From NCBI RefSeq assembly GCF_000443995.1, contig NZ_AUMC01000010.1, forward strand, positions 682,001 to 746,000: DNA of 64,000 bases, written 5' to 3'. The notes under the pieces were generated by a model. The model was not told the origin of the DNA, searched no databases, and worked only from the letters and a program-made list of their open reading frames with translations. A program made the position numbers and the translations under genes. The DNA is from Bacteriovorax sp. BAL6_X (GTDB taxonomy: Bacteria; Bdellovibrionota; Bacteriovoracia; Bacteriovoracales; Bacteriovoracaceae). Positions 24,821 through 33,780 of the stretch are shown in pieces. How positions within the stretch are numbered: the stretch's first letter is position 1; each line of letters opens with the position of its first letter.

Positions 24821-25966
24821 ATGAAACTTCGTAAAGAACTACAGGGAGTAAAGCGCCTTGTTGTAAAGGTTGGAAGTAATGTTATTACAAAAGGAAATGG
24901 TAAGTTAGACACTAGGAAGGTGCGCAAAATTGTAGAGGATATCTGTGAACTGATTGATGCGGGGATTGAAGTTGTCCTTGTTAGCTCTGGTGCAGTAAGT
25001 GTTGGGAAGTCATTTCTTAAAGAACATTTACCAAGAAGAGGTCAGTTAGATCTTCAGCATTCAGCTAGTGCTGTTGGACAGCCAAAACTTTTAAACACAT
25101 ACTCTCGACTATTTGAAGAGAATCAAAAGATTTGTTCGCAAATTCTTCTAACACATGATGACTTTAGAAATAGAAAACGAAATCTACATGCTAAACAAAG
25201 CATTAATGTTCTCCTAAAGAATAATATTACACCGATCTTAAACGAGAATGACACAATCTCTTTTACTGAGATTGCACTAGGTGACAATGATCATTTGGCC
25301 GCACAGACAGCGCAAATGATTAATGCCGATGCTCTTCTTATGATTACTTCAACCAATGGCCTCTACGACAAGGATCCTGCTTATGATGATGCTAAGAGAA
25401 TTGAGACAGTTCCTTTTGGAAGTGATGTATTGGAAGATGTGAATTATCAGGGAAAGACAGCAGTTGGTAAAGGTGGAATGGAGTCTAAGGTTCATGCCAT
25501 TACTAAAATTACTCCTATTGGCATAAAGGCCATTATTAGTTCAATGGATAACGAGCGACTTATTTTAGATCCATTAACAAAGGAGCTCGGTACTTATTTT
25601 GCTCCTAAGAATGCTTATGATCCTGAAGAAAGAAAAGCATGGCTACTTTCGATGAAGAAGCCAAATTGTTATATCGAAGTTGATAGAGGTGCATTTGATG
25701 CCCTAAATGAGAGTAAATCGCTTCTTCCAAAAGGCATCGTTGATGTTTATGGCCAGTTCTATAAAGGCGACTGTGTTGATATTATTTGCGATGGTGAAGT
25801 TTTTGCTTCTGGTGTTTGTGAATATGGACATTGTGAAGTTGAACAAATCATGGGTCGTCACAGTGATGAAATTGAGGATCTAATTGGATTTAGAACATCA
25901 ATTGAAGTGGTTCATACAATTAACTTAATTTTAGAAAAGGAAATAATCGATGAAAAAATTAGCTAG
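24821..25966 (+). CDS. proB: Glutamate 5-kinase
   Basis: 381 residues. The N-terminal amino-acid kinase domain (to about 260) carries VKVGSNVI, VSSGAVSVG, NENDTIS, GDNDHLAAQTA and the GKGGMESK motif of ProB. The C-terminal part (about 280-370) is a PUA domain, as in the E. coli enzyme. It phosphorylates glutamate, the first and usually proline-inhibited step of proline synthesis. It begins with ATG behind AGGGGAAAGG and overlaps proA by 17 nt, so the three pro genes form one unit. Confidence 0.97.
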   Translation: MKLRKELQGVKRLVVKVGSNVITKGNGKLDTRKVRKIVEDICELIDAGIEVVLVSSGAVSVGKSFLKEHLPRRGQLDLQHSASAVGQPKLLNTYSRLFEENQKICSQILLTHDDFRNRKRNLHAKQSINVLLKNNITPILNENDTISFTEIALGDNDHLAAQTAQMINADALLMITSTNGLYDKDPAYDDAKRIETVPFGSDVLEDVNYQGKTAVGKGGMESKVHAITKITPIGIKAIISSMDNERLILDPLTKELGTYFAPKNAYDPEERKAWLLSMKKPNCYIEVDRGAFDALNESKSLLPKGIVDVYGQFYKGDCVDIICDGEVFASGVCEYGHCEVEQIMGRHSDEIEDLIGFRTSIEVVHTINLILEKEIIDEKIS

Positions 25967-27188
25967 AACAGTAAGAAAAGCTTCAAAAGAACTTTTAAAA
26001 TTAAATAAAGAAACTAAGGATCTAATCTTTGATGATTTAGTAAAGGCCTTAGACAAAAATCGTGAGCTTATCTTAGAAAAGAATCAACTTGATTTAGATG
26101 CTGCATTTAAAAATGATCTTTCGAAAGCAATGGTAGATCGTTTAAAGCTTAGTAACGATAGAATTGATGATATTATTTCAGGAGTTAAGACGATTAGGGA
26201 TCAACCTGAAATTGTAGGCTCTTTCTATAATGAGTTTACAAATGATCTAGGTTTAAAGATCAAGCGCCAACGAGTCCCGTTAGGGGTTATTCTTATGATT
26301 TTTGAGAGTCGCCCTAATGTTGTTGTTGACTGTGCTGCACTTGCTCTAAAGTCTTCCAATGCCATTATTTTAAAAGGTGGAAAAGAAGCCAAACACTCAA
26401 ATGAAGTACTTGGAAAAATCATTCAAGATGCAATCTCTAAATATGTGAATAAGAGTGTTGTTGAAGTGCTTGCATCAGACAACCGTGAAGTATTAAATGA
26501 CCTACTAGATCTTAAGGATGATATCGATGTTGTTATCCCTCGTGGTGGTCACGGATTAATCAATCATGTTTTTGAAAATGCAAAAATGCCTGTGATTGCT
26601 CACTATCAAGGGCTTTGTCATATGTATATCGATAGTGAAGCGGATGTTGAAAAGGCCGTAACACTAGTTGAGAATGCAAAAACTCAAAGAACTGGGGTTT
26701 GTAACGCCATTGAAACGCTACTTATTCATAAGGATATTTTACCAAAGGTAAATGAAAAAATTTCTAAAAGGCTCCTCGCTAAAGGTTGTGAATTAAGAGT
26801 TGATGAAGAATTTGCAATGCAAACAAAGGGGACTTTTGTTAAGGCTACGCCAGAGGATTGGTCAACAGAATACCTAGATAATATTCTTTCAATTAAAACA
26901 GTTTCTTCCCTTGAGGAGGCCATTAACCATATTGATGAATACGGTAGTAATCACTCGGAGTGTATTATTTCAAATAATGAAGAGAATTGTCAGAAGTTCC
27001 TACAAAGTGTTGATGCAAGTTGTGTCATGGTGAATGCTTCTACTCGATTTAATGATGGTGGACAATTGGGACTTGGGGCTGAACTTGGAATTTCAACAAC
27101 AAAGCTTCATGCCTACGGCCCAATGGGGGTTGAGCAAATGACGACTTCACGCTACGTCGTTGTTGGCGATGGGCAGATTAGATCTTAG
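25950..27188 (+). CDS. proA: Gamma-glutamyl phosphate reductase
   Basis: 412 residues, the usual length. ProA landmarks: RQRVPLGVILMIFESRPNVV, LKGGKEAKHSN, PRGGHGLI, the catalytic cysteine in KTQRTGVCNAIETLL, and the C-terminal FNDGGQLGLGAELGIST with DNA-typical ending YVVVGDGQIR. It reduces glutamyl phosphate to the semialdehyde with NADPH, taking the labile product directly from ProB. Its ATG lies inside the last codons of proB with AAAGGAA upstream, so translation is coupled. Confidence 0.97.
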   Translation: MKKLARTVRKASKELLKLNKETKDLIFDDLVKALDKNRELILEKNQLDLDAAFKNDLSKAMVDRLKLSNDRIDDIISGVKTIRDQPEIVGSFYNEFTNDLGLKIKRQRVPLGVILMIFESRPNVVVDCAALALKSSNAIILKGGKEAKHSNEVLGKIIQDAISKYVNKSVVEVLASDNREVLNDLLDLKDDIDVVIPRGGHGLINHVFENAKMPVIAHYQGLCHMYIDSEADVEKAVTLVENAKTQRTGVCNAIETLLIHKDILPKVNEKISKRLLAKGCELRVDEEFAMQTKGTFVKATPEDWSTEYLDNILSIKTVSSLEEAINHIDEYGSNHSECIISNNEENCQKFLQSVDASCVMVNASTRFNDGGQLGLGAELGISTTKLHAYGPMGVEQMTTSRYVVVGDGQIRS

Positions 27189-27210
27189 TTAATACGATAG
27201 GAGAGTTATC

Positions 27211-28014
27211 ATGAAGAAAATTGCCGTTATTGGTTGTGGAAATATGGCCGGTGCAGTTGTTCGTTCAATGTATAAGGGCCAAAAAATTAAAAACAAATAC
27301 CTCACATATACCCCAAGTCGTACACGAGCAATTGAGCTTGCTAAAGAGGTAGAAGGTGAGGCCATTGTTGAGCTAAAAGAAGCAGTCGATGCAGACTACT
27401 TTTTAATTGGCTGTAAGCCACAACAATTTGAAGAACTTTCTAAAATGTTTAAGGATATTGACCTCTCAAATAAAGTTGTTATTTCGATCATGGCCGGAAT
27501 CGACCAAGAAAGAATTAGCAATTTATTAGGCACCTCAAAAGTAATTAGGCTAATGCCTAGTCTGCCAATGGAGCACGGAGAAGGAATTTGCTTGTTAAGC
27601 ACAACAGAGCAGGTTGAAGAAAGTGATATTGAGTTTTTAAAAGAGCACCTTAATGATAGCTCGATGATCTTAAATATGAAAACTGAAGAACTCTTTGACC
27701 AAGTGACTGTTGTTTCTGCTTCTGGGCCCGCATTTATTTATTATTTTATGAATGCACTAGAAGATTCACTTAAAGAGTGGGGCCTAGGAGCAATTGAATC
27801 ACGAGCAATAACGAGTCAACTATTTAGAGGTAGCGCAAAGAGTGCTCTAATTAATTGTGAGACAGAACTTGATGAATTAATAGCTAAGGTCACATCTAAA
27901 AAAGGTGTCACAATTGAGGCCATAGATAGTTTTCGTCAAAATGGAATTGATGCTTTTGTAAAAATGGGAGTCGATAAAGCGATCGATCGCTCAAGTCAAT
28001 TACGAAAGGGTTAG
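27211..28014 (+). CDS. proC: Pyrroline-5-carboxylate reductase
   Basis: 267 residues. N-terminal Rossmann motif AVIGCGNMAGAVV, then the ProC features GCKPQQ, SIMAGI, RLMPSLPM and the signature SGPAFIYYFMNALEDS near 168-185, with a C-terminal KVTSKKGVTIEAIDSF dimer segment. It makes the last step to proline. It follows proA by 22 nt with a GGAGAG site, so the full glutamate-to-proline route is encoded in order B-A-C. Confidence 0.96.
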   Translation: MKKIAVIGCGNMAGAVVRSMYKGQKIKNKYLTYTPSRTRAIELAKEVEGEAIVELKEAVDADYFLIGCKPQQFEELSKMFKDIDLSNKVVISIMAGIDQERISNLLGTSKVIRLMPSLPMEHGEGICLLSTTEQVEESDIEFLKEHLNDSSMILNMKTEELFDQVTVVSASGPAFIYYFMNALEDSLKEWGLGAIESRAITSQLFRGSAKSALINCETELDELIAKVTSKKGVTIEAIDSFRQNGIDAFVKMGVDKAIDRSSQLRKG

Positions 28015-28076
28015 GGATAACCTAATTAGTAAATTAATCAATTCTTAATGAATATATAGAATGTTAAGGTAGTTAA

Positions 28077-28271
28077 ATGAACAATAAGAAATCTGAAAAG
28101 TTAGTACAGTTAGTAAGTTATAGCGTCGTTGATAAGAAGCAGTCCCGCACATCTAAGGTACAAGAAAAGACTTCTATTTGTGAAGAGGGGCACGGTAAGG
28201 CGTTAAGAGAGTCATCTTTCCTTCGTCGAAGCCTAATTGAAGATGAAGAGAATTGCCTCTCTGTACTCTAA
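28077..28271 (+). CDS. Small hypothetical protein
   Basis: 64 residues, charged, with two cysteines (TSICEEG, EENCLSVL) and no signal peptide or membrane segment. An AAGGT site precedes the ATG, and a TATAGAAT-like -10 lies about 20 nt upstream. I recognise no family. It could be a real small gene between the pro operon and the transporter or a chance frame. Confidence 0.4.
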   Translation: MNNKKSEKLVQLVSYSVVDKKQSRTSKVQEKTSICEEGHGKALRESSFLRRSLIEDEENCLSVL

Positions 28272-28358
28272 ATAATAAGTTTTTAAATTAGTATTTTATT
28301 AATTAGCAAGAGCTATCTTGTTCGCAACCGCTTTGTGTTTTTTAGTGGAGGGATAGCT

Positions 28359-28379
28359 ATGCCAAAAAAGGATTGTTAA
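28359..28379 (+). CDS. Six-codon leader ORF ahead of the SSS transporter
   Basis: ATG at 28359 follows GGAGGG with good spacing, a better ribosome-binding site than the one of the transporter itself. It encodes MPKKDC and stops at TAA 28377-28379. The transporter ATG is the very next codon, in the same frame. Ribosomes ending here could restart directly on the transporter. It could be a coupling leader peptide or the relic of a longer N-terminus cut by a nonsense change. Confidence 0.45.
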   Translation: MPKKDC

Positions 28380-29855
28380 ATGATTGTTTACAGCTTCCTC
28401 TTTTTTTTGCTCCTCTTTGTATTGATTGGAGTTTCTTCGAGTTTAAAAAGTAAGAAAAATAATTCTGATTACCTGCTTGCAGGTCATAGTACTCCGCCTT
28501 GGTTAGCAGCTCTGTCTGCTGTTGCAACCAATAATAGTGGGTATATGTTCATCGGACTCATTGGATATACTTATATGAGTGGACTTCAATCATCATGGGT
28601 TATGATTGGTTGGATTGTTGGTGATATTGTCATGAGCTTCTTTGTTCATAAAAAGTTAAGACAAGTTACGGAAAAGGAAAGCCTTCTGAGTTTTGGAGGT
28701 GTTCTCTCGAGATGGCAAAGGGGTACAAGCTTTAAAAAGCTAAGACTTCTTGTTGGAGTTATTACAATTTTATTCTTAGGTGTTTATGCCGCTGCCCAGT
28801 TTAAGGCCGGCTCTAAGGCATTACACGTTTTATTTGGATGGGACTATAGTACTGGTGCAATCATTGGTGCTGTTATTGTATTTGCTTACTGCTTATCAGG
28901 TGGAATTAGAGCATCAATTTGGACCGACGCTGCCCAGTCATTTGTTATGATTATTGCAATGGGGATTTTGTTCTTTGTTGGGATTAATGAAGTTGGTGGT
29001 TATGATGCCTATGTAAGTAAACTAAGTGCTGTATCACCTGGTTTTCTAAGCTTTACTCCAACTGGACTAAGTGTTCCTGGAGGAACTGGGGTTTCTCTAT
29101 TTATTCTTGGTTGGGTCTTTGCCGGACTTGGTGTCGTAGGTCAGCCTCATATTATGATCCGTTTTATGACAATTGATGATACTAAGAATATGAATAAAAC
29201 TAGAATATATTACTATGCTTGGTTCATTGCATTCACAATTATGACTATTGGAGTAGGACTAACGGCAAGACTACTACTGCCAAACTCTGCAAACTTTGAT
29301 GCCGAGCTAGCGCTACCACTAATGAGTCAAAAACTTCTTCCAGAGGTTCTAATTGGTGTTGTATTAGCGGGGATTTTTGCCGCAACAATGTCAACGGCCG
29401 ACTCTCAAGTTCTAAGTTGTTCAGCAGCTTTTACAAGAGATATCTTGCCGAAAAAATCAGATAATATTTATCTAACAAAGCTTGCGACTGCTGGAACTAC
29501 TATTATTGCTTTGGTTGTAGCCTTATACGGAAGTAAGAATGTGTTTGAGCTCGTCTTACTGTCGTGGTCAATACTAGCAGCTTGCTTCGGTCCATTAATT
29601 TTTATCTATGCAATTGGTAAGAAGGTATCTGAAATTACGGCCATGTCGATGGTTCTCATTGGTGGAATTGTTACTGTTGTTTGGATGAATCTTGGCTATG
29701 GCTCAACAATTTATGAGGTTGCACCTGGAATCTTGGCCGGATTAATTACATATTTCGTTCTATCACATACGCCATTAAACGATATCGTTCCTGGTAACAA
29801 GGTTGTAGACAATAGAATGAAGAACTCAAAGCTAATAAATGATGCCAATAACTAA
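28380..29855 (+). CDS. Sodium:solute symporter (SSS family), possibly for proline
   Basis: 491 residues with about thirteen hydrophobic helices. The protein starts with one helix, SDYLLAGHSTPPW in the first loop, then AALSAVATNNSGYMFIG, and the conserved sodium-site helix ATMSTADSQVLSCSAAFTRDIL at around 335-355, all typical of PutP-type transporters. Proximity to proBAC hints at proline or a related osmolyte as substrate, but the pro genes are 360 nt away and separated by a small ORF. It overlaps the MscS gene by 17 nt; an import system for osmolytes next to an osmotic release channel makes sense. Confidence 0.88.
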   Translation: MIVYSFLFFLLLFVLIGVSSSLKSKKNNSDYLLAGHSTPPWLAALSAVATNNSGYMFIGLIGYTYMSGLQSSWVMIGWIVGDIVMSFFVHKKLRQVTEKESLLSFGGVLSRWQRGTSFKKLRLLVGVITILFLGVYAAAQFKAGSKALHVLFGWDYSTGAIIGAVIVFAYCLSGGIRASIWTDAAQSFVMIIAMGILFFVGINEVGGYDAYVSKLSAVSPGFLSFTPTGLSVPGGTGVSLFILGWVFAGLGVVGQPHIMIRFMTIDDTKNMNKTRIYYYAWFIAFTIMTIGVGLTARLLLPNSANFDAELALPLMSQKLLPEVLIGVVLAGIFAATMSTADSQVLSCSAAFTRDILPKKSDNIYLTKLATAGTTIIALVVALYGSKNVFELVLLSWSILAACFGPLIFIYAIGKKVSEITAMSMVLIGGIVTVVWMNLGYGSTIYEVAPGILAGLITYFVLSHTPLNDIVPGNKVVDNRMKNSKLINDANN

Positions 29856-30711
29856 CTCCTTGGTAAGCTATTTATACCCGATTACCATTACCCTCCTATT
29901 TTTAGGGGGGTATTTTCTTGCACTTTTAAATATTAGAAGAGTGCAAAAGAGAAAGCTAAAGAATATTCGTAAGAGAGATATTAGTGATGCTGTTGAAACA
30001 GACTCACCAGTTGACGATCAAGAAAAAGAATTAAAGTCACATGGTGTTGAGGGGATTGAGGGCCGCTTCTCTTTTATGATGAGAGCTCTTCCTGTTCTCT
30101 TCTTTATTCTGTGGTCGCTCTTTGTGTCGATTCCTTATCTTGGAAAGATTCCAACAGTCTATGTTTCAATAATTGCAGCTATTGTTTCTGTTATTGCTGG
30201 TTTCTCCCTAAGGCCATTCTTAGAAAATCTCTTTGCGGGTGTGATCATCTCTTTCTTTAAATCAATTAAGATTGGAGACACTGTCACAATTGATGGCCAC
30301 TACGGTCTTATTGAAGAGATTGGACTGACTTATTCAGTAATAAAGAAGTGGAATTGGGTAAGGCTCGTTATTCCAAACTCAAAGTTACTCCAAAAAGAAA
30401 TACAAAATTTTACAATGAATGATCACTTTGTATGGACTCATATTGAGTTCTTTGTTGCGCCAGACTCTGATCTTAAGTTGGTTCGTGAAATTGCACATCG
30501 AGTAGCAAAGAAGTCTGACTATTTTTGTGATGTTGAAGAGCCAACAATGTGGGTTATGAAGCTGGATAAGGACGCCATTGAATGTTGGCTGGCGGCGTGG
30601 GCAGAAAACCCTAGTGATGCATGGGAGCTAAGAAATGATATGCGAACGCAACTCTATATTGAGTTACAAAGTGCACAGGTTGAATTTCATAAGCTCAATA
30701 TTAAAAGTTAA
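29839..30711 (+). CDS. MscS-family mechanosensitive channel
   Basis: 290 residues (or one less from the second ATG). Helix 1 is at 7-29, helix 2 around 76-96, and the pore-lining third helix has the small-residue pattern SVIAGFSLRPFLENLFAGVII. The beta-domain then reads IGDTVTIDGHYGLIEEIGLTYSVIKKW...VIPNSKLL, the standard MscS signature. A basic loop with a KKRK-type stretch lies after helix 1. It would open on hypo-osmotic shock. It shares a transcript with the transporter before it. Confidence 0.9.
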   Translation: MMPITNSLVSYLYPITITLLFLGGYFLALLNIRRVQKRKLKNIRKRDISDAVETDSPVDDQEKELKSHGVEGIEGRFSFMMRALPVLFFILWSLFVSIPYLGKIPTVYVSIIAAIVSVIAGFSLRPFLENLFAGVIISFFKSIKIGDTVTIDGHYGLIEEIGLTYSVIKKWNWVRLVIPNSKLLQKEIQNFTMNDHFVWTHIEFFVAPDSDLKLVREIAHRVAKKSDYFCDVEEPTMWVMKLDKDAIECWLAAWAENPSDAWELRNDMRTQLYIELQSAQVEFHKLNIKS

Positions 30712-30729
30712 ATACGACAAGAGGTTGAT

Positions 30730-30822
30730 ATGATGAATTTAATAAATAAATTTTTTGAACAAGTTATAAAAATGATCCTTTTCATTTTAAATCAGTTTTT
30801 TCCACTTTCTTCCGAGTCTTAA
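30730..30822 (+). CDS. Putative 30-residue hydrophobic small protein
   Basis: ATGATG at 30730 follows GAGG with 5-nt spacing. The peptide MMNLINKFFEQVIKMILFIL plus NQFFPLSSES has an amphipathic first half and a hydrophobic core, so it should sit at the inner membrane. It lies 18 nt behind the MscS gene and could be its small partner. Support is only the ribosome site, the position and the composition. Confidence 0.4.
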   Translation: MMNLINKFFEQVIKMILFILNQFFPLSSES

Positions 30823-30897
30823 GTACTTATAAGCCTTTAGGGCCGTTCGGTTTTTGCTAATTGGTGATTGACTTGTTAAGGTAAGGAGCAAAGTTAA

Positions 30898-31875
30898 ATG
30901 AATCAAGGAATATACTTGGAAAAACTAAAAGATATCAATTGGAATCATCTCTATTGTTTTTATGAAGTGGCCAAAGTTCAATCTCTTAAAAAAGGTGCTG
31001 AAATCATCGGTACTTCTTCACCAACTCTTAGTGAACAACTTAAACGCCTTGAAAACAAATTCAATATGAAGCTTTTTAATCGTAGCTCTAAAGGGTTAAG
31101 CTTAACACCTGAGGGACTACAGCTATTTGAGAGAACAAAGGGAATCTTTGAAGAGGGTAGTAAACTACTTGAGCACTTCTCTGAAGATGTTGTCGGTGGC
31201 TACCCAGTCTCAATAGGGATTGAAGAGACGATCTCCTATGACCTTGCAACTGAGTTTGCTTCACAATATTGGGATCTTTATACAAAGTATGGAACAGTTA
31301 ACACCATTCGGCAGGGCGATCACGACGTACTTGTGGATAATATACTTCACGGTAATATCGATTGGGGTATCTCTCTTAAGAAACCTAAGAGAAAGAGTTT
31401 GAATGTGGCGGAAATTGGCTCCTTTGAAATTGTCTTTTGCTGTTCTACGGAATTATATGACAAGTTTAGAGATGAGAAGGATTTGCTTGTGAATATTCCT
31501 TTTGCCGAAAGTAATTGGGATAAGAACCTTAATCGCATTATCTATCAACACCTCAGAAAGAATGGAGTGATTCCTAAAGAGAAGGTATATAGCGATCATA
31601 TCGACTTTGTTCACAAACTCTGCTTACGTGGACGTTGTGTAATGTTCTTACCAAGGAACCCTCTTGAGGAGTATTTGGGTTTAAAAACTTTCCATTTGGG
31701 TGAACCAATTCGTATGTCTCTCTACGCAATTTGGAAAAAGTCTGATGAAGGACTAATCTCTATACGTAAGCTGCAAGAACTCTTTCAGTCAAAGCTGTCA
31801 AATGTGCCGGATCGTTACGAAGATGTGGATTTACAGATTGAAGTTTCTGATGTTTCCGATGACTTACTCAATTAG
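30898..31875 (+). CDS. LysR-type regulator, NhaR-like
   Basis: 325 residues. The N-terminal winged helix-turn-helix spans residues about 14-75 (INWNHLYCFYEVAK, GAEIIGTSSPTLSEQLKRLE, LFNRSSKGLSLTPEG). The substrate-binding domain follows (from about 98). INWNHLYCF resembles the start of the Na+-sensing NhaR subgroup. An acidic tail of about 15 residues (DVDLQIEVSDVSDDLLN) ends the protein. Its target genes are not evident; the osmolyte transporter/channel operon upstream (same strand) and the transglycosylase downstream are the neighbours. Confidence 0.85.
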   Translation: MNQGIYLEKLKDINWNHLYCFYEVAKVQSLKKGAEIIGTSSPTLSEQLKRLENKFNMKLFNRSSKGLSLTPEGLQLFERTKGIFEEGSKLLEHFSEDVVGGYPVSIGIEETISYDLATEFASQYWDLYTKYGTVNTIRQGDHDVLVDNILHGNIDWGISLKKPKRKSLNVAEIGSFEIVFCCSTELYDKFRDEKDLLVNIPFAESNWDKNLNRIIYQHLRKNGVIPKEKVYSDHIDFVHKLCLRGRCVMFLPRNPLEEYLGLKTFHLGEPIRMSLYAIWKKSDEGLISIRKLQELFQSKLSNVPDRYEDVDLQIEVSDVSDDLLN

Positions 31876-31906
31876 ATTCGGAAAATGCTAATTTAACTTA
31901 GAGTGT

Positions 31907-31935
31907 GTTTAAAATCATACAATTTCCCGTAGAAT
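31907..31935 (+). promoter_or_regulatory. Promoter predicting a leaderless mltD-like mRNA
   Basis: TAGAAT (31930-31935) lies 6 nt before the ATG at 31942, and a weak -35 (GTTTAA, 31907-31912) sits 17 bp upstream. No Shine-Dalgarno sequence exists. Transcription would start at or next to the A of the start codon. Confidence 0.5.
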
Positions 31936-31941
31936 TTTCGT

Positions 31942-33366
31942 ATGAAAAAAATTAACTCTCTAAATTCAATTAAGTACTTATCAGTTATAACACTTTCAAT
32001 AACACTTCTCTCATGTGCTTCACCTGAGAAGGAGAGCGTTGGTCAGGCTCCTGCTGGTAGCAACACCATTTCATATCAAGATGAAGACAGTATTAAGCAT
32101 GAAATGGAACTCTATCAAAATGAGCGAGTTCAAAAATGGATTAATTACTTTGCTGTAAAAGACCGTGTTCGTTTTGAGCAATTCATTAAAAAAGGAATGT
32201 ATTACAAAGAGGTAATACAAACAGTTCTTGAAGAGGAAGAACTCCCTTATCAACTTTATTATCTTCCGTTAATTGAAAGTGGTTATAATAAAACCGCCCT
32301 TTCACACGCTGGTGCTGTAGGTCCTTGGCAATTTATTAAGGCGACAGGAAAGCGTTATGGCCTAGCTGTTAATCGAGTCGTCGATGAAAGACGAGATCCT
32401 GTCCATAGTACCGAAGCCGCAACAAAGTATTTGAAAGATCTCTATACAGTTTTTAACTCGTGGGAGCTTGCTATTGCTGCCTATAATTGTGGTGAGCTTA
32501 GAGTTTTACGTGCCATTATGAAGGGGAGAACGCGTGACTTCTGGGAGCTTGCCGATCGTAAACTACTACCTAGAGAGACAAGAAATTATGTTCCTAAGTT
32601 CTTGGCAGCGGCCTATGTCGGAGAAAACTTAGCAAAGTTTGGCTTTGATGAAGCGGTTATTGCGGAGTCTCCAACCTATCCTGATTTAAAGTTAGTGGAA
32701 GTGCCTGGTGGAGTTCATATTAAGGATGTTGCAAAATATTTTAATATTGAGAGAGATGAAATTGAAAAAATTAATCCTGCTCTAAAGTATAAACGAACAC
32801 CAAATTGGATTAAGCAGTATGCTATTTGGCTTCCACGAAAAGATTATCAAAATATTGAAGAGATACAAAATAAGCTAGCTAGTAATCGTCAGTGGGGAAA
32901 ACTCAATTCATTTCCAAATCACTACCGTGTGAGGAGAGGAGATTCATTAACAAAAATTTCTCGTCGCTACAAAGTTTCACTTAATCGTCTAAAGCGTATT
33001 AATAATTTAAAAAGTAGTCGTATTTATCCAGGTCAAAGACTGGCCTTGAGAGCTAATGAGTACAAAAGTGTTATTGGAAAGAAGTTCTACTTTGTTAAAA
33101 AGAATGATTTCCTTGGACGAGTTGCAAGACGCTATGGCCTAAGTGTTTCTTACTTACGAAGGCTAAATGGAATACATGGTAATAATATATACATTGGTCA
33201 AAAGCTTGATGTAACTAAGGGAGTGAGAGTTTTTCACTATCGTGTTAAGAAAGGGGATAACCTAACACGCATCGCCAAACTCTATAATACAACGACTATT
33301 CAAATTAGAAAGCGAAACTCATTAAGATCTAGTAATCTCTATATTGGACAGATGTTAAGTATCTAA
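31942..33366 (+). CDS. mltD: MltD-like membrane-bound lytic transglycosylase with three LysM repeats
   Basis: 474 residues. A lipoprotein signal (LLSCASPEKE, lipid on the Cys near 28) anchors it. The transglycosylase SLT domain spans about 95-220; the catalytic Glu is E112 in LPLIESGYN, with GAVGPWQFIKATGKRYGL and NCGELRVLRA as other motifs. Three LysM domains follow at about 329-372, 382-423 and 431-474 (YRVRRGDSLTKISRRY, YFVKKNDFLGRVARRY, YRVKKGDNLTRIAKLY), which bind peptidoglycan. It cuts the glycan strands. The name mltD rests on architecture. In a predatory host such enzymes may act on its own or the prey wall. Confidence 0.92.
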   Translation: MKKINSLNSIKYLSVITLSITLLSCASPEKESVGQAPAGSNTISYQDEDSIKHEMELYQNERVQKWINYFAVKDRVRFEQFIKKGMYYKEVIQTVLEEEELPYQLYYLPLIESGYNKTALSHAGAVGPWQFIKATGKRYGLAVNRVVDERRDPVHSTEAATKYLKDLYTVFNSWELAIAAYNCGELRVLRAIMKGRTRDFWELADRKLLPRETRNYVPKFLAAAYVGENLAKFGFDEAVIAESPTYPDLKLVEVPGGVHIKDVAKYFNIERDEIEKINPALKYKRTPNWIKQYAIWLPRKDYQNIEEIQNKLASNRQWGKLNSFPNHYRVRRGDSLTKISRRYKVSLNRLKRINNLKSSRIYPGQRLALRANEYKSVIGKKFYFVKKNDFLGRVARRYGLSVSYLRRLNGIHGNNIYIGQKLDVTKGVRVFHYRVKKGDNLTRIAKLYNTTTIQIRKRNSLRSSNLYIGQMLSI

Positions 33367-33388
33367 ATAGATTGTTTTATTAAAAAAA

Positions 33389-33421
33389 AACAAGACATTT
33401 TTTAATTAGTCTTGTTAGTAT
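33389..33421 (+). promoter_or_regulatory. Inverted repeat overlapping a leaderless promoter of the zinc operon
   Basis: AACAAGAC (33389-33396) and GTCTTGTT (33409-33416) are perfect 8-bp arms 12 bp apart. They overlap a -35 (AAGACA, 33392-33397) and touch the -10 TAGTAT (33416-33421), which lies 7 nt before the ATG of the first gene. This placement fits an operator for a zinc-responsive repressor. A run of nine A on its left would also make it a terminator on the minus strand, though no minus gene needs one. Confidence 0.45.
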
Positions 33422-33428
33422 TGATCTA

Positions 33429-33719
33429 ATGCAGAGATTCTTTAGATTTATATTTGCGGTAACTTTTCTTGTAAGCTTCCTTACAGTAAGTCTGCATTTT
33501 CATGAAAATGAGCATGAGTCAAATAAGCTCGATCAAGTATGTCATATCTGCATTAAAGTTTCTCAGTTCAAATACGATTCTGCTAACTCTGACTTATCAC
33601 ATGGCCTTGAAGCGAGCTTTCTCTTTCTAATAACAGAAAGCTATCAGACATCACTTGGTCACACTTATAAATCATTATATATACAAGCTGCTCCTCGTGG
33701 GCCTCCAGCTCATTGTTAA
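33429..33719 (+). CDS. Small secreted Cys/His protein resembling zinc-uptake chaperones
   Basis: 96 residues. The first 20 or so form a signal/anchor segment (FIFAVTFLVSFLTVSL), then HFHENEHESNK and VCHIC bring a His and Cys cluster able to bind zinc. The C-terminal AAPRGPPAHC is like that of proteins named zinc-uptake chaperones next to zinc ABC transporters. No Shine-Dalgarno sequence is present, and the -10 box lies 7 nt before the ATG, so it is probably leaderless. It opens the zinc operon. Confidence 0.65.
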   Translation: MQRFFRFIFAVTFLVSFLTVSLHFHENEHESNKLDQVCHICIKVSQFKYDSANSDLSHGLEASFLFLITESYQTSLGHTYKSLYIQAAPRGPPAHC

Positions 33720-33780
33720 TCTAATTATATTCACTTTTTATTCTTTAAATTTAATTAATTAATTTTCAATGAGGTTTATT

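Noticed and set aside
28011-28032. Terminator after proC
   Set aside because: TTAGG-GATAA-CCTAA gives only a 5-bp stem without a T-run; too weak to call.
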